A stretch of DNA of 64,000 nucleotides, from NCBI GenBank assembly GCA_937925685.1, contig CALAMI010000012.1, positions 123,638-187,637 on the forward strand, read 5' to 3'. Positions 27,884 to 36,739 of this stretch are shown in pieces (positions within the stretch are counted from its first letter, which is position 1; every line of letters starts with the position of its first letter). Origin of the DNA: Candidatus Binatia bacterium. GTDB taxonomy: Bacteria > Desulfobacterota > Binatia > HRBIN30. The notes beneath the pieces were generated by a model, which made no database searches, was not told the DNA's origin, and saw nothing but the letters and a program-made list of their open reading frames with translations. The translations under genes and the position numbers were made by a program.

Positions 27884-28774
27884 TCAGGGAATGTGCTGGC
27901 GAATGAACGCCCCGATCCGTTCGATCGCTTGCTGTCCCTCCGGCAGCATTGCTGCAAACGCTTGCCACACATGAATCATGTCCTCCCAAGGTTCCAGCGT
28001 CACTTCCACGCCGGCTGCGCGAGCGCGCTCGGCAAGGCGCACCGCATCGTCGAGCAACGTCTCCGCCGTTCCTACCTGAATCAGCATTGGCGGTAACCCC
28101 CGCAAATCGGCATACAACGGCGCCGCTAGCGGCGTTCGTGGATCTTTGCCCCCAAGGTACATTGCCGCCATGCGCAAGAGCGGTTCCCGCTGCACCATGG
28201 GATCGACATCCGCCTTCGTTACCATCGATTCCCCCAAGCCTTCCAAATCCACCCACGGCGACAAGCACACTGCCGCCGCTGGCAACGGCTCTCCTGCGTC
28301 TCGCAGTGCCACCAGAGTTGCTACCGTCAAGCCCCCTCCCGCGGAGTCCCCCGCTACCGCGATCGAACCCGGCGGAACCCCTTGGGTGACGAGCCACCGA
28401 TAGGCGCGCGTTGCGTCTTCCACTGCCGCGGGGTGTGGATGTTCCGGCGCCAGACGGTAATCGATGAGCAGAACTCGGGCGCGCGCTGCGCGGGCCAAAC
28501 GTTGTGCCAGGTCTTGGTGGGTACGAATCGACCCCATTACGTAACCCCCACCGTGGAGATACAAGAGAGCCCGCTGAGGCTGACTCTCGGGTACCCGAAC
28601 CCACACTGCCCGTACCCCGCCTGCATCCGCGTCGGTCAACTCCACGTCCGCTGGCAGTGGCGCCATTTCCGCCATTGCTTCCAGCCCGGCACGCATCTCG
28701 GCCACAGTCGGCTCGTGCAAAGGTCTTTGGCTGCGCAACAAATTCACGATCATCGCCAACGCTTCACTCGCCAT
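27884..28774 (-). CDS. Alpha/beta hydrolase, hormone-sensitive-lipase family
   Basis: Esterase/lipase of family IV. From the ATG at 28774, with GGAGGAGG just upstream, the 296-residue protein has the oxyanion-hole motif LYLHGGGYVMGS (residues 72-82), RLAPEHPHPAA, the nucleophile Ser144 in AVAGDSAGGG, then candidates for the acid (LLDDAVRLAERA) and catalytic His (DMIHVWQAF). No signal peptide is seen after this start; frames upstream to 28921 are less likely. It probably cleaves short acyl esters. Confidence 0.9.
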   Translation of the reverse strand: MASEALAMIVNLLRSQRPLHEPTVAEMRAGLEAMAEMAPLPADVELTDADAGGVRAVWVRVPESQPQRALLYLHGGGYVMGSIRTHQDLAQRLARAARARVLLIDYRLAPEHPHPAAVEDATRAYRWLVTQGVPPGSIAVAGDSAGGGLTVATLVALRDAGEPLPAAAVCLSPWVDLEGLGESMVTKADVDPMVQREPLLRMAAMYLGGKDPRTPLAAPLYADLRGLPPMLIQVGTAETLLDDAVRLAERARAAGVEVTLEPWEDMIHVWQAFAAMLPEGQQAIERIGAFIRQHIP

Positions 28775-28875
28775 ACCTCCTCCTTGACATACTTCCTTTA
28801 CCCATACGCGCTGACACGGCGTAGGCACCGAAATCCATCCCCTTTGAACCGTGGCAAGGCAACGCCGCGCTGTCG

Positions 28876-29391
28876 TCAACGCGGCGATCCGAACAACGGG
28901 TACATCCGCCGGTAAAGCCATGGCGGAACCGGGTCAGGATCCGCCCACAGCCCACGCTTCTGGTTTTTCGCCTCTGTCTCCAACGCCTCTAAACGCTTAT
29001 CGCCAGAATATCGCCGATACCACCAGGCAAGACCATGACGCAGCAGCTCCTCGCTCAAATCCTTTCCATCCTGCGTAAGTACCCGCGCCACGACGCGGTC
29101 ATAGTCATCGATCGTACGTGGCTCGATTCGCACCACCTTGTCCAGCACCATGCGTGCGGTGAATACGCGCGCTTCGCGGCCGTAGGGCTGCTTCAATTCG
29201 GGGCTATCGACCTCGGCCAACCGCACCCGCAGATTCCTCCCTCCATACTGCACCACGAGCGTGTCACCGTCACTCACGGCCACCACCTGCGCTTCGAAGG
29301 CTCGCAGTCGCTGGCGCCGAGCAGCCACCGGCTCGGGTACAACGACTCCGATAACGGCAACGAGAAAGAAAAGAGCCTGCAGTCGCCTCAC
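28876..29391 (-). CDS. Secreted thermonuclease (SNase family)
   Basis: Staphylococcal-nuclease-like Ca-dependent nuclease. Starting at the GTG at 29391 the 171-residue product has a signal peptide (RRLQALFFLVAVIGVVVPEPVAA) and an OB-fold domain with VSDGDTLVV, catalytic Arg57 and Glu65 (RLAEVDSPE, spaced as Arg35/Glu43 in SNase) and Arg99 (DYDRVVARV), ending in AKNQKRGLWADPDPVPPW. The GTG overlaps the TGA stop of the upstream MreB-like gene (GTGA). A longer frame to 29556 would run into mreB and is unlikely. Coupling of an exported nuclease to an MreB homologue is unusual. Confidence 0.88.
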   Translation of the reverse strand: MRRLQALFFLVAVIGVVVPEPVAARRQRLRAFEAQVVAVSDGDTLVVQYGGRNLRVRLAEVDSPELKQPYGREARVFTARMVLDKVVRIEPRTIDDYDRVVARVLTQDGKDLSEELLRHGLAWWYRRYSGDKRLEALETEAKNQKRGLWADPDPVPPWLYRRMYPLFGSPR

Positions 29392-30428
29392 CGTCGTTCG
29401 TCCTCCAACGACGGTCGCACCCGCGAGTTCACAATGAGCTCCTCGTATGCACTGCGATTCTTTAAAATTTCGATCAGACCGCGCATAACGCACATCAAGG
29501 GATCGTCGGCAATGCGCACGTTCAATCCCATGGCTTCGCGCAAGCGTTCTGGCCACCCTCTCAGCAGCGCCCCTCCACCGACCATCGCGGCGCCATGCGT
29601 GTACACATCCGCGGCCAGTTCCGGGGCCAGCCGTTCAACACAGCGGCGCACCGCGTCCGTAATGTTCCGCGCCACACTCTCCAAGGCCTCACCGATCTCC
29701 GATACCCGCACACAGAGCCGTTGGGGTTTACCCGTACGTGCATTCAAGCCTTTGACCTCGAAGGTGCTATCGCCCGCACCGTTGGAGTACACCGCCCCGT
29801 AACGCATTTTGATTTGCTCGGCGGTATTTTCCCCAATGGCAAAGTTGTATCGATTGCGGAAAAAACTCTGCACAGCCTGGTCCATCGCGTTTCCGGCCAT
29901 CCGCAGCGACTCGCAATGCACTATGTCGTTTAGGGATAAAGTCGTCACCTCCGTCGTACCGCCACCAATATCAATGACCAAACTCCCCCGCGGCTCTTCG
30001 ATTGGCAGCCCAGCGCCCAACGCCGCCGCAAACGGCTCCCGCACCAACTCCACACGATGGCTGCCTGCAGCCTCGGCTTCGCGAATTAACGCCTCCATCT
30101 CTACCGCAGTGGCACCGTAAGGGACACACACGAGCACGTGCTTGCGTTGGAACCAATGCCCGCGCGACGCTTCGCGAATGTAATGGGCTAGCAGCGCCCG
30201 CGCTGCACCAAAGTCGGCGATGACACCGTCGCGCAGTGGACGAACGACCTCGAGGAAATCGGGCGCTCGACCCAGCATCGTTCGTGCCCGCTCGCCAAAT
30301 GCCACCGGTTCCCCCGTCGACTTTTTTAAAGCCACCGCCGAGGGTTCGCGCAAAACGATCCCCCTATCTTGCGTGTACACCAAGGAATAGGTCGTACCCA
30401 GGTCAATAGCGATGCGATGCCAAAACAT
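29388..30428 (-). CDS. Divergent MreB-like actin homologue
   Basis: Actin-fold ATPase of the MreB/Hsp70 superfamily, 346 residues from the ATG at 30428 (AGGAGAGG upstream). ATP-binding motifs are IAIDLGTTYS (phosphate 1), SLVIDIGGGTTEVTTLS (phosphate 2) and AAMVGGGALLRGW (adenosine), with VRPLRDGVIADF and GAGLPIEEPRGS as in MreB. It differs from standard MreB in the region VPYGATAVEMEALIREAEAAG and in the C-terminus. mreC, mreD and rodA are absent; a thermonuclease gene follows instead with a four-base overlap. It may be a second MreB with a special role; cell-shape function is inference. Confidence 0.82.
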   Translation of the reverse strand: MFWHRIAIDLGTTYSLVYTQDRGIVLREPSAVALKKSTGEPVAFGERARTMLGRAPDFLEVVRPLRDGVIADFGAARALLAHYIREASRGHWFQRKHVLVCVPYGATAVEMEALIREAEAAGSHRVELVREPFAAALGAGLPIEEPRGSLVIDIGGGTTEVTTLSLNDIVHCESLRMAGNAMDQAVQSFFRNRYNFAIGENTAEQIKMRYGAVYSNGAGDSTFEVKGLNARTGKPQRLCVRVSEIGEALESVARNITDAVRRCVERLAPELAADVYTHGAAMVGGGALLRGWPERLREAMGLNVRIADDPLMCVMRGLIEILKNRSAYEELIVNSRVRPSLEDERR

Positions 30429-30520
30429 GGCGCCCTCTCCTATCGCACTCCCCCTGGAACTCGGCAACTCGCATGCGCAGGCGTGGCACGGAGGGAACGG
30501 CTGTGGTCATGGCAACGGCA

Positions 30521-30558
30521 GGCGCACTGCCGTGTGCCCCGACAGTGTCGGGGCACAC
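30521..30558. repeat. Dispersed intergenic hairpin, copy 2, with a perfect palindrome
   Basis: GGCGCAC-TGCC-GTGTGCC (30521-30538) matches the TGCC-loop hairpin family. It overlaps a second palindrome in which GTGTGCCCCGACA (30532-30544) is followed after one base by its exact reverse complement (30546-30558). It lies between the divergent MreB-like gene and the VCBS-repeat gene. Confidence 0.7.
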
Positions 30559-30656
30559 GTGGCAGGATCAGGACCTGGGTGCCACGGCAACGACAGTGGC
30601 ACCCAGACTTGGTGAACTTGACCTCGGGGTCGGAACGGCGTTAGGGTCGAAAGGCT

Positions 30657-32690
30657 ATGCAGCCAGGTCGTTGGCTGGCAACTCCGGTCGTTGTCGTGGC
30701 GGTCGCGGCTTCGGCTCTGGACTTCGCGACACGGGAAGTGATTCCGATCGGTTCGCCCAGCCGCAATCTTGTGAGCCTCAAACTTAACGCCGACGATTTT
30801 GCCGATTACGTCTTGGCCACGGACGCCGGCATCACGGTGCTCCTTGGCGCTGGCAAGGCCAAGTTCTCGTCCCCGACATCGATGCGGCTTACGCCGGCAC
30901 CGGCGCTGCTCGCCGCCGGAGACTTCGACGGCGACGGAACGGGAGACATTGCCTCGGCTACGATGACCACGCCCGGGGTGCGCATCGCCTACGGAGGCAA
31001 CGACGGCAGCTTCAGTGACTCGGTCACCTTACCCACCCCTGGGCGCGTGCTGTTCCTTCACGCTGCCGACATCGACTCGGACCGACGCACCGAACTGTTC
31101 GTCGGTAGCAGCGACGGCATCTTGCTATTTTCCAGTCAAGGGCGCGGGCGTTTCGGCGAGCCCAAATCCGTGGACACGCTAAATGTCGAAGGTCGGTGGT
31201 TTACCACCGCCGACCTCAATGGCGATGACCGCATAGAACTTATCCTCCTGGAAACTGGTGGCGAGGCCGTCGGCATCTTCGAAGTGGATGAAAAAGGGGG
31301 GTTTCGCCCACGCCAAGCCTCGTTTGTCGGGCCCGATCCGCGGGCAGCCGCAGTGACGGATGTTGATGGCGACTCTCATCTCGACCTCGTGGTTGCCCAT
31401 GCGCGGGGAGTTTCGTGGGTCCGAGGTGACGGAAAACTTCGGTTCACGGACCCTGTCGAACTGCTGCGCAGCGACGACATTTCCACGGTCGCAACCTTCG
31501 ACACCAATGCTGACGGAGCAGCAGACATCGTTGCCGCGGATCGCCGCAGGGGGGTGGTCTATGTTCTGCTCAACAACGGTGGCGGCAAGTTTGATCGCCG
31601 CCTTTCTTATGTCGTCGCGCCTGGACCAGAAGTTGTGCTCGCCTCCGACGCTAATGGGGATGGAGTTGCCGACTTACTGGTGACCAGCCGGACATCTCCT
31701 GCGGTCACCCTTTGTCGTGGCCGCGGAGATGGAACGTTTCATGGGTTACCCGCATTCGATCTGGGTCCGGATCCATCCGTGGCCATTGCCTACGACGCAA
31801 ATGGCGACGGCCATCTCGATCTTGCGATCGTCCACCGAGAGGCAGGCGTGGTCACGTTGAGCTTGGGCGATGGTCACGGCGGGTTCCGGTTGTCCAACAC
31901 CATGCCTGTAGGCAGCGACCCGCGCGCGATCGCGTTCGGACACTTCGACTCGGACGACCACCCAGACCTAGTGATAGCGAACTTCGGCTCCGACGACGCG
32001 GCTGTAGTCTCGGGTGGTCCACGCGGAACACTCGCTGCTCCTCTGTTCTTGGCTACCGGACTCGGGCCGAGTGCAGTCGCAGTTGCCGATTTCGACCGGG
32101 ACGGTCACGACGACATTGCCGTCGCTAACGCGTTATCGAATAGCGTGTCGGTGATCTTTAGTGACGGTAGGGGGCGTTTCCCGCGTACTCTCAACTACCC
32201 CGTGGTCCCGAAGCCCGACTTTCTTCTCGCCGGTAAACTGGGAGGCACGGGGACCATTGACCTCGTGGTCGGCAACTCGCGAAGCGAAACCGTGTCGATC
32301 CTGCGCGGTAGCGCCAACGGTTTGCAATACCCGGCGACCGATACCTTTGGTCATCGCGTCCAACCCGCGGTGAGCGCTGACTTCGATGGCGACGGAATCG
32401 CCGATGTGGTGCGTATAGAGGAAAGCGAAGATAAAATAGCGCTGTTGCGTGGCCAGCATAACGGGGGCCTCGCACTACCTGAGCGGTTTTCCGTCGGGCG
32501 ACAGCCCAGCGCTGCCGTGGCCGGTGATTTCGACGAGGACGGAAAAGTTGACCTCGTCGTTCTCCACCGCCGAACCCGGACCGTGGCGTTTCTGCGCAAC
32601 CTTACCGAGCGTTCCGCCACCGGCACGTCGATCTCACCCCCCGCTGCAGAAACCACCGATCCCTGGCAGCGGGCAGTGACTACCTGGTGA
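30657..32690 (+). CDS. Secreted VCBS/FG-GAP repeat protein
   Basis: A 677-residue secreted protein with a signal peptide (about residues 1-24) and eleven or more repeats carrying calcium-loop motifs: DFDGDGTGD, DLNGDDRIE, DVDGDSHLD, DANGDGVAD, DANGDGHLD, DFDRDGHDD, DFDGDGIAD, DFDEDGKVD. This is the FG-GAP/VCBS layout expected to form one or two beta-propellers that bind Ca2+. It has no Thr-Pro linker and no obvious anchor, unlike the other surface proteins in the window. AAAGG precedes the ATG. A role in adhesion, carbohydrate binding or as an exported scaffold is inference. Confidence 0.88.
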   Translation: MQPGRWLATPVVVVAVAASALDFATREVIPIGSPSRNLVSLKLNADDFADYVLATDAGITVLLGAGKAKFSSPTSMRLTPAPALLAAGDFDGDGTGDIASATMTTPGVRIAYGGNDGSFSDSVTLPTPGRVLFLHAADIDSDRRTELFVGSSDGILLFSSQGRGRFGEPKSVDTLNVEGRWFTTADLNGDDRIELILLETGGEAVGIFEVDEKGGFRPRQASFVGPDPRAAAVTDVDGDSHLDLVVAHARGVSWVRGDGKLRFTDPVELLRSDDISTVATFDTNADGAADIVAADRRRGVVYVLLNNGGGKFDRRLSYVVAPGPEVVLASDANGDGVADLLVTSRTSPAVTLCRGRGDGTFHGLPAFDLGPDPSVAIAYDANGDGHLDLAIVHREAGVVTLSLGDGHGGFRLSNTMPVGSDPRAIAFGHFDSDDHPDLVIANFGSDDAAVVSGGPRGTLAAPLFLATGLGPSAVAVADFDRDGHDDIAVANALSNSVSVIFSDGRGRFPRTLNYPVVPKPDFLLAGKLGGTGTIDLVVGNSRSETVSILRGSANGLQYPATDTFGHRVQPAVSADFDGDGIADVVRIEESEDKIALLRGQHNGGLALPERFSVGRQPSAAVAGDFDEDGKVDLVVLHRRTRTVAFLRNLTERSATGTSISPPAAETTDPWQRAVTTW

Positions 32691-32739
32691 GGGTAGAAAT
32701 TTTGCGTTTTCGTCCGCGATTTGGCATGATGCGGGGAAC

Positions 32740-33216
32740 ATGAGTCTTCGAGGCGAGCAAGAATTTTCTGTCGAAATCAGCGCTCCGGTCGCCGTGTGTT
32801 TCGACGTCATTACGTCGTTCGAACGCTATCCCGAGTGGTTTTCGGGGATCAGCAGCGCCACCGTTCTTCAGCGTTACCCCAACGGTCTAGGGAGAATCGT
32901 GGAGTTTGGCTTGGATATGATGCTCAAGCGCATACGCTACGTTTTGGAATATAACTACAAGGCGCCGACGCACCTGGATTGGCATTCCGTCGATGGCGAC
33001 ATCGAGTCCATCGCCGGTCACTACGATCTCGAACCACTGACCAAGACAAAGACCCGGGCCACTTGCCGTCAGGCTGTCTCGGTCGGATTCTGGGTCCCGG
33101 GAGCATTGAAAAAAATGTTAGAGCAAAGTGCCTTGCGACAATCGGTACTGGAGTTCAAGGCTGCCGCGGAGGCGGCTTACGCCAACAAGCCGGTACGGAA
33201 ATCGAAGCGAGCGTGA
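32740..33216 (+). CDS. SRPBCC/START-like lipid-binding protein
   Basis: A 158-residue cytoplasmic protein with the SRPBCC helix-grip pattern: FSVEISAPVAVCFDVITSFERYPEWFSGISSATVLQRY, then strands ending in a long C-terminal helix (LEQSALRQSVLEFKAAAEAAY). Such proteins, also called polyketide cyclase or coenzyme Q-binding-like, hold hydrophobic ligands. The stop overlaps the following crotonase start (GTGA), suggesting a shared pathway with acyl-CoA chemistry. The ligand is unknown. Confidence 0.83.
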   Translation: MSLRGEQEFSVEISAPVAVCFDVITSFERYPEWFSGISSATVLQRYPNGLGRIVEFGLDMMLKRIRYVLEYNYKAPTHLDWHSVDGDIESIAGHYDLEPLTKTKTRATCRQAVSVGFWVPGALKKMLEQSALRQSVLEFKAAAEAAYANKPVRKSKRA

Positions 33217-34055
33217 ACTACGAGCAAATCCTTGTTTCTGTTCACGAAGCCATTGCCACGATCACGCTCAATCGGCCAGAGCGTTTGAACGCCTACACCC
33301 CGCAAATGCGCCGGGAGCTCGCCCACGCCTTCTCGGTGCTCGATGCCGACGATGCCGTGCGTGCCATTGTCGTCACCGGAGCCGGCCGAGCCTTTTGTGC
33401 TGGGGCGGACGTGGGCACCGGGGAGCGAGCATTCGACCGTAGCGACGACCCCGAGTATCTAAACCGGCTGGCCACTGAGCGTGCAGCCGCTCCTCGTCCC
33501 TGGGAGCTAACCAAACCGATCATCGCCGCCATCAACGGTGTAGCTGTGGGTGCTGGGATCACGATCACGTTGCAGTGGGATATTCGTCTCGCTGCCGCGA
33601 GCGCCCGGGTTGGTTTTCTCTTCGTGCGGCGCGGGTTGTGCCCCGAAGCCCTGAGCACTTGGCTCTTACCCCGGATCGTGGGCTTTAGCCGGGCGGCAGA
33701 GTTGCTGCTCAGCGGTCGGATGCTGACAGCCGAAGAGGCACTCCACTACGGCTTGGTTAGCCAGGTCGTAGCCGACGAGCACCTCCTGCCCACAGCCTAC
33801 ACCCTCGCCCGCGAAATCGCGCATAATACGGCGCCGGTAGCTGTCGCCATCACCAAACGCCTGCTGTGGTGGCAACTCACGGAAAACGACTGGCAGAACG
33901 CCGAGCGGATCGAGCAGGAGGCGTTCACCTGGTGCGGAGCGCAGCCTGACGCTCGCGAGGGGGTTCGCGCGTTCCTGGAGAAGCGGCCTCCCCGGTGGAG
34001 CATGCGGCCCAGCGTCGATATGCCCAAGTTTCTCAAACCACGACGTTCGCCGTAG
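33213..34055 (+). CDS. Enoyl-CoA hydratase/isomerase family protein
   Basis: Crotonase-fold acyl-CoA enzyme. The GTG at 33213 overlaps the preceding stop; the product has 280 residues. Visible motifs are ATITLNRPERLNAYTPQM, VVTGAGRAFCAGADV (CoA and oxyanion loop), PIIAAINGVAVGAGITITL and RRGLCPEALSTWLLPRIVG. The second catalytic Glu (CPEALS) is present, but the first Glu site of classical hydratases (GGGCELA) reads GAGITIT, so it may be an isomerase or another crotonase activity. It is coupled to the SRPBCC protein. Confidence 0.88.
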   Translation: MNYEQILVSVHEAIATITLNRPERLNAYTPQMRRELAHAFSVLDADDAVRAIVVTGAGRAFCAGADVGTGERAFDRSDDPEYLNRLATERAAAPRPWELTKPIIAAINGVAVGAGITITLQWDIRLAAASARVGFLFVRRGLCPEALSTWLLPRIVGFSRAAELLLSGRMLTAEEALHYGLVSQVVADEHLLPTAYTLAREIAHNTAPVAVAITKRLLWWQLTENDWQNAERIEQEAFTWCGAQPDAREGVRAFLEKRPPRWSMRPSVDMPKFLKPRRSP

Positions 34056-34093
34056 GGTGCAGGGTCGAGGGCTGCACGCTAAGGGGCTGTTCG

Positions 34094-35353
34094 ATGCAGT
34101 GCAACAATCCAAATTCCCTGCGAGTGCGATTCGAGACTTGGTTTTTCCACAATTTCTTTTTCTTCCTGCTCCTCTGGGTGAGCGTGGCCGAAGCCGTGGT
34201 TGGGTGGTGGATATTACAGCAATGGCGTTCATCGGGGGCAGCTGCCCTTCTCGTCCTCGCCTTGGCCGTAACGCTGTTCAACTTCTGGCTTGTTCGGCAC
34301 CGCCGAAATACGCAGCGCAACCTCGTCGATCGTCTTCCACAGATTTACCATGCCGCTGCCTTCACCTGCCTATTTTGCGCCGGTTTTCTCTGTCTCAACT
34401 CGCTTGCCTGGCAGGGAAGTGGGGCCATTCACGCGTTGCTGACAGCCGAGGCCCGGGGCATGGCCACGGCCAAACGGCCACTGCGGGCTGGTCCCCTCGA
34501 TGAACGCAGAACCGGTTGGATGGGTTTATGCGGGATCGTTGCCCTCTTTACTTACGGATACACGATCGGGCAGCGCCAACTCCGGGTCCGACACGTCAGA
34601 GTACCCTGTCCTCGTTGGCCTAGCGTTGCCGAACCGCTGCGCATCGTGCAACTCAGTGACATTCATGTAGGCACCAATATGACCCCAGCCGAACTAGAAC
34701 GGTTCGTGGACAAGGCCAACTCCCTTCGTCCCGATCTCGTTTGCATCACCGGAGATATTGCCGATAACGCCCGCTCTGACCTCGATACCTTTTTTCCCAT
34801 TCTCGCCCGCCTGCGCGCCCGCTACGGGGTTGTAGCGATCCTCGGAAATCACGACCACTACGCTGGAGCCGACCGCGTCACCCAGGGGTTGCGGCGGCAC
34901 ACGAATTTTGTCGTGCTCCGTGATGCCACGTTCACCGTTGCCTTGCCCCATACCCGCCTGCACATTATTGGCTTGGACGACCGTGGCCTCGACTGGGCTC
35001 GAGGAGTTCCCTATGTGCCCCAGCTCGATGCTCTTTGGCATCGCCTACCCCCGCATGAGCCGCAGTTGGTTTTGTGTCATCGACCCGATCTGTTTCCCCA
35101 AGCGGCAAGGCTCGGCGTCGATCTGATGCTGAGCGGCCACACCCATGGTGGGCAAATCGCACTGCCGTGGTTCCAGGGGCAGCATTTGAGCTTGGCCCAA
35201 TTGATTACCCGCTTTGATCGCGGCTTGTTTCAGCAAGGCTGCTCGACGCTGTATGTGAACTGTGGCCTCGGGGTTACCGGCCAACGAATTCGCTTGTGGA
35301 CTCCGCGCGAGATCAGCGTGATCGAACTTTGTTCGGTTGTCCGCCAAGCCTAA
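34094..35353 (+). CDS. Membrane metallophosphoesterase
   Basis: Calcineurin-like phosphoesterase with an N-terminal membrane domain of about four helices (residues 15-165) and a C-terminal catalytic domain with the metal motifs LSDIHVG, ITGDIADN, ILGNHDHYAG, LCHRPD and SGHTHGGQIALP. From the ATG at 34094 (AAGGGG upstream) it has 419 residues. This layout resembles YkuE/YaeI-type enzymes, some of which act on lipid A or UDP-diacylglucosamine-like substrates, but the substrate here is open. A small cysteine-rich protein follows after 24 bases. Confidence 0.88.
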   Translation: MQCNNPNSLRVRFETWFFHNFFFFLLLWVSVAEAVVGWWILQQWRSSGAAALLVLALAVTLFNFWLVRHRRNTQRNLVDRLPQIYHAAAFTCLFCAGFLCLNSLAWQGSGAIHALLTAEARGMATAKRPLRAGPLDERRTGWMGLCGIVALFTYGYTIGQRQLRVRHVRVPCPRWPSVAEPLRIVQLSDIHVGTNMTPAELERFVDKANSLRPDLVCITGDIADNARSDLDTFFPILARLRARYGVVAILGNHDHYAGADRVTQGLRRHTNFVVLRDATFTVALPHTRLHIIGLDDRGLDWARGVPYVPQLDALWHRLPPHEPQLVLCHRPDLFPQAARLGVDLMLSGHTHGGQIALPWFQGQHLSLAQLITRFDRGLFQQGCSTLYVNCGLGVTGQRIRLWTPREISVIELCSVVRQA

Positions 35354-35376
35354 TTCGTTAACCGCGAGCCAAGACG

Positions 35377-35574
35377 ATGCCAGACACCACCGATCCAGGG
35401 CTGTGCCACTCCTGCCAGCATTGCCACCGCATCCAGACGAGCCGGGGCTCCGTTTTCTACCGCTGCCGACGTTCGGAGCAAGATCCACGCTTTGTTCGCT
35501 ATCCACGCTTACCCGTCGCTACTTGCCCGGGCTATGAACCCACCGATCGAGCGAAACGTTCGGCTCGGCACTGA
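35377..35574 (+). CDS. Small zinc-ribbon-like conserved protein
   Basis: A 65-residue protein with CHSCQHCHRI, then GSVFYRCRRSEQDPRFVRYP followed by RLPVATCPGYEP. The CxxCxxC, later C and final C pattern with GSxFYxC..S..D.RF.RYPRLPVxxCxGYE is one I recall from short uncharacterised proteins in many bacteria. Metal binding is likely but unproven. It lies 24 bases after the metallophosphoesterase in the same direction. Confidence 0.72.
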   Translation: MPDTTDPGLCHSCQHCHRIQTSRGSVFYRCRRSEQDPRFVRYPRLPVATCPGYEPTDRAKRSARH

Positions 35575-35763
35575 TTCGCCAACGACCATCCGCGCCCACA
35601 GCGCAGCCGTCTGACCCCACCACTCGTGGAAATCTTGCCGGCCAGCCATGGTGTCTCGGCCGGGCACCGCGATGCTGGCGTCTAGCCGCGGAATGACTGC
35701 TCACATTCCAGGCTAAGTCTTGGTCTCCCGGTGCAGGGGGAGCCGGCAAACTTGTAGCTCGCC

Positions 35764-36387
35764 TTAAGCGACAATCTCTTCTTCGGCATATCGTTGCAAC
35801 ACCTCCGCCGGGCAGAGACGGAGGAATAGGCGTCCCGCACCTGCGGCCACAACCCCGTCATCCAAGCCACTCAGCCACCCCCAGCTTTCCCCGAGCAAAT
35901 CTATCGGTGATAGCCAGTACAACACGGCCGCGCCAAGCAACACCCTTGGAGCCAAAGGCAATCCACGGTGTGCGGCCGCCTTCCAAAAAAGTCGCGCTCC
36001 GTGCCAGCACATCCGTAACCCGTGAGCCCACCGATCACCCACTTGCCGAAGAAGCCGACGATCCAAGCTCGTTGCGACCCCAGTAAAAGCCGCAAACAAC
36101 AGGGTAGACCCCACGAACCACGCAAGCACGAGGAACAGGCCCTGAGCAGCGTCGACCATGCGGCGCCACAAGCGCTCGGTTCGCGTCACCCAGCGCCGCA
36201 CTTGCCGCTCGATGGAAACTTCGGTGGCCACTGCCGTAAGGACAATCCTCTGCCCGAAGTGCCGCTCCATCCTCGCCTCGCCTCTTTGTGGCGAAGCAAT
36301 CAACGAGGAGGCGCTGATCCACACCGCGAAAAGAAGAACGCCAATTCGCCTGGGTCGCTGATCGCGATGCACCCTATCGTGGTACAT
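35764..36387 (-). CDS. DUF1232 membrane protein
   Basis: A 207-residue integral membrane protein. The DUF1232 (YkvA-like) signature is seen in APRVLLGAAVLYWLSPIDLL followed by GWLSGLDDGVVAAGAGRLFL. Further hydrophobic helices lie near residues 15-32 and 85-108. The family has no defined function. It converges with the small zinc-ribbon-like gene across a 190-base gap without a clear terminator, and is divergent from the next small secreted-protein gene 40 bases away. Confidence 0.82.
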   Translation of the reverse strand: MYHDRVHRDQRPRRIGVLLFAVWISASSLIASPQRGEARMERHFGQRIVLTAVATEVSIERQVRRWVTRTERLWRRMVDAAQGLFLVLAWFVGSTLLFAAFTGVATSLDRRLLRQVGDRWAHGLRMCWHGARLFWKAAAHRGLPLAPRVLLGAAVLYWLSPIDLLGESWGWLSGLDDGVVAAGAGRLFLRLCPAEVLQRYAEEEIVA

Positions 36388-36427
36388 CTTCGCCTCTGCG
36401 AACGGCCCGTATCACCAACTCCCTCGC

Positions 36428-36739
36428 TTGAAAATCCTCGGGCGAAGCCTCATCCTACGCATCGTGCTGGGTTTCGTCGTTTCGCTGTTCGCGCTGCTCC
36501 TCAGCTCGCACACCATGGCGCAAGTGCAGATTGACGTGAATCGCCCCCGTTCCCCCTTCGACTGTTTGCTACCCATCGGCCAGCAGTGGTACGGCTCGCA
36601 GCAGCGTTGTCTTGCGTATTTGTGTGCGGGGCAAAACGTTTACAATGAGTACGTCTTCGATGCCCAGAGCCGGCGGCGGAAAAACCCCTGTTTTGGACAG
36701 AGTCCAACCGAACTTCGCGATCCGGACGAGGCTTGGTGA
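36428..36739 (+). CDS. Small secreted hypothetical protein
   Basis: A 103-residue product from a TTG start with a signal peptide (LRIVLGFVVSLFALLLSSHTMAQ) and a mature part of about 70 residues bearing three cysteines (FDCLLP, QQRCLAY, CAGQ) plus a fourth in NPCFG. A GTG at 36464 would keep a shorter signal. No family recognised. Its TGA overlaps the ATG of the downstream HExxH protein (TGATG), so it is translated with it. Confidence 0.6.
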   Translation: MKILGRSLILRIVLGFVVSLFALLLSSHTMAQVQIDVNRPRSPFDCLLPIGQQWYGSQQRCLAYLCAGQNVYNEYVFDAQSRRRKNPCFGQSPTELRDPDEAW

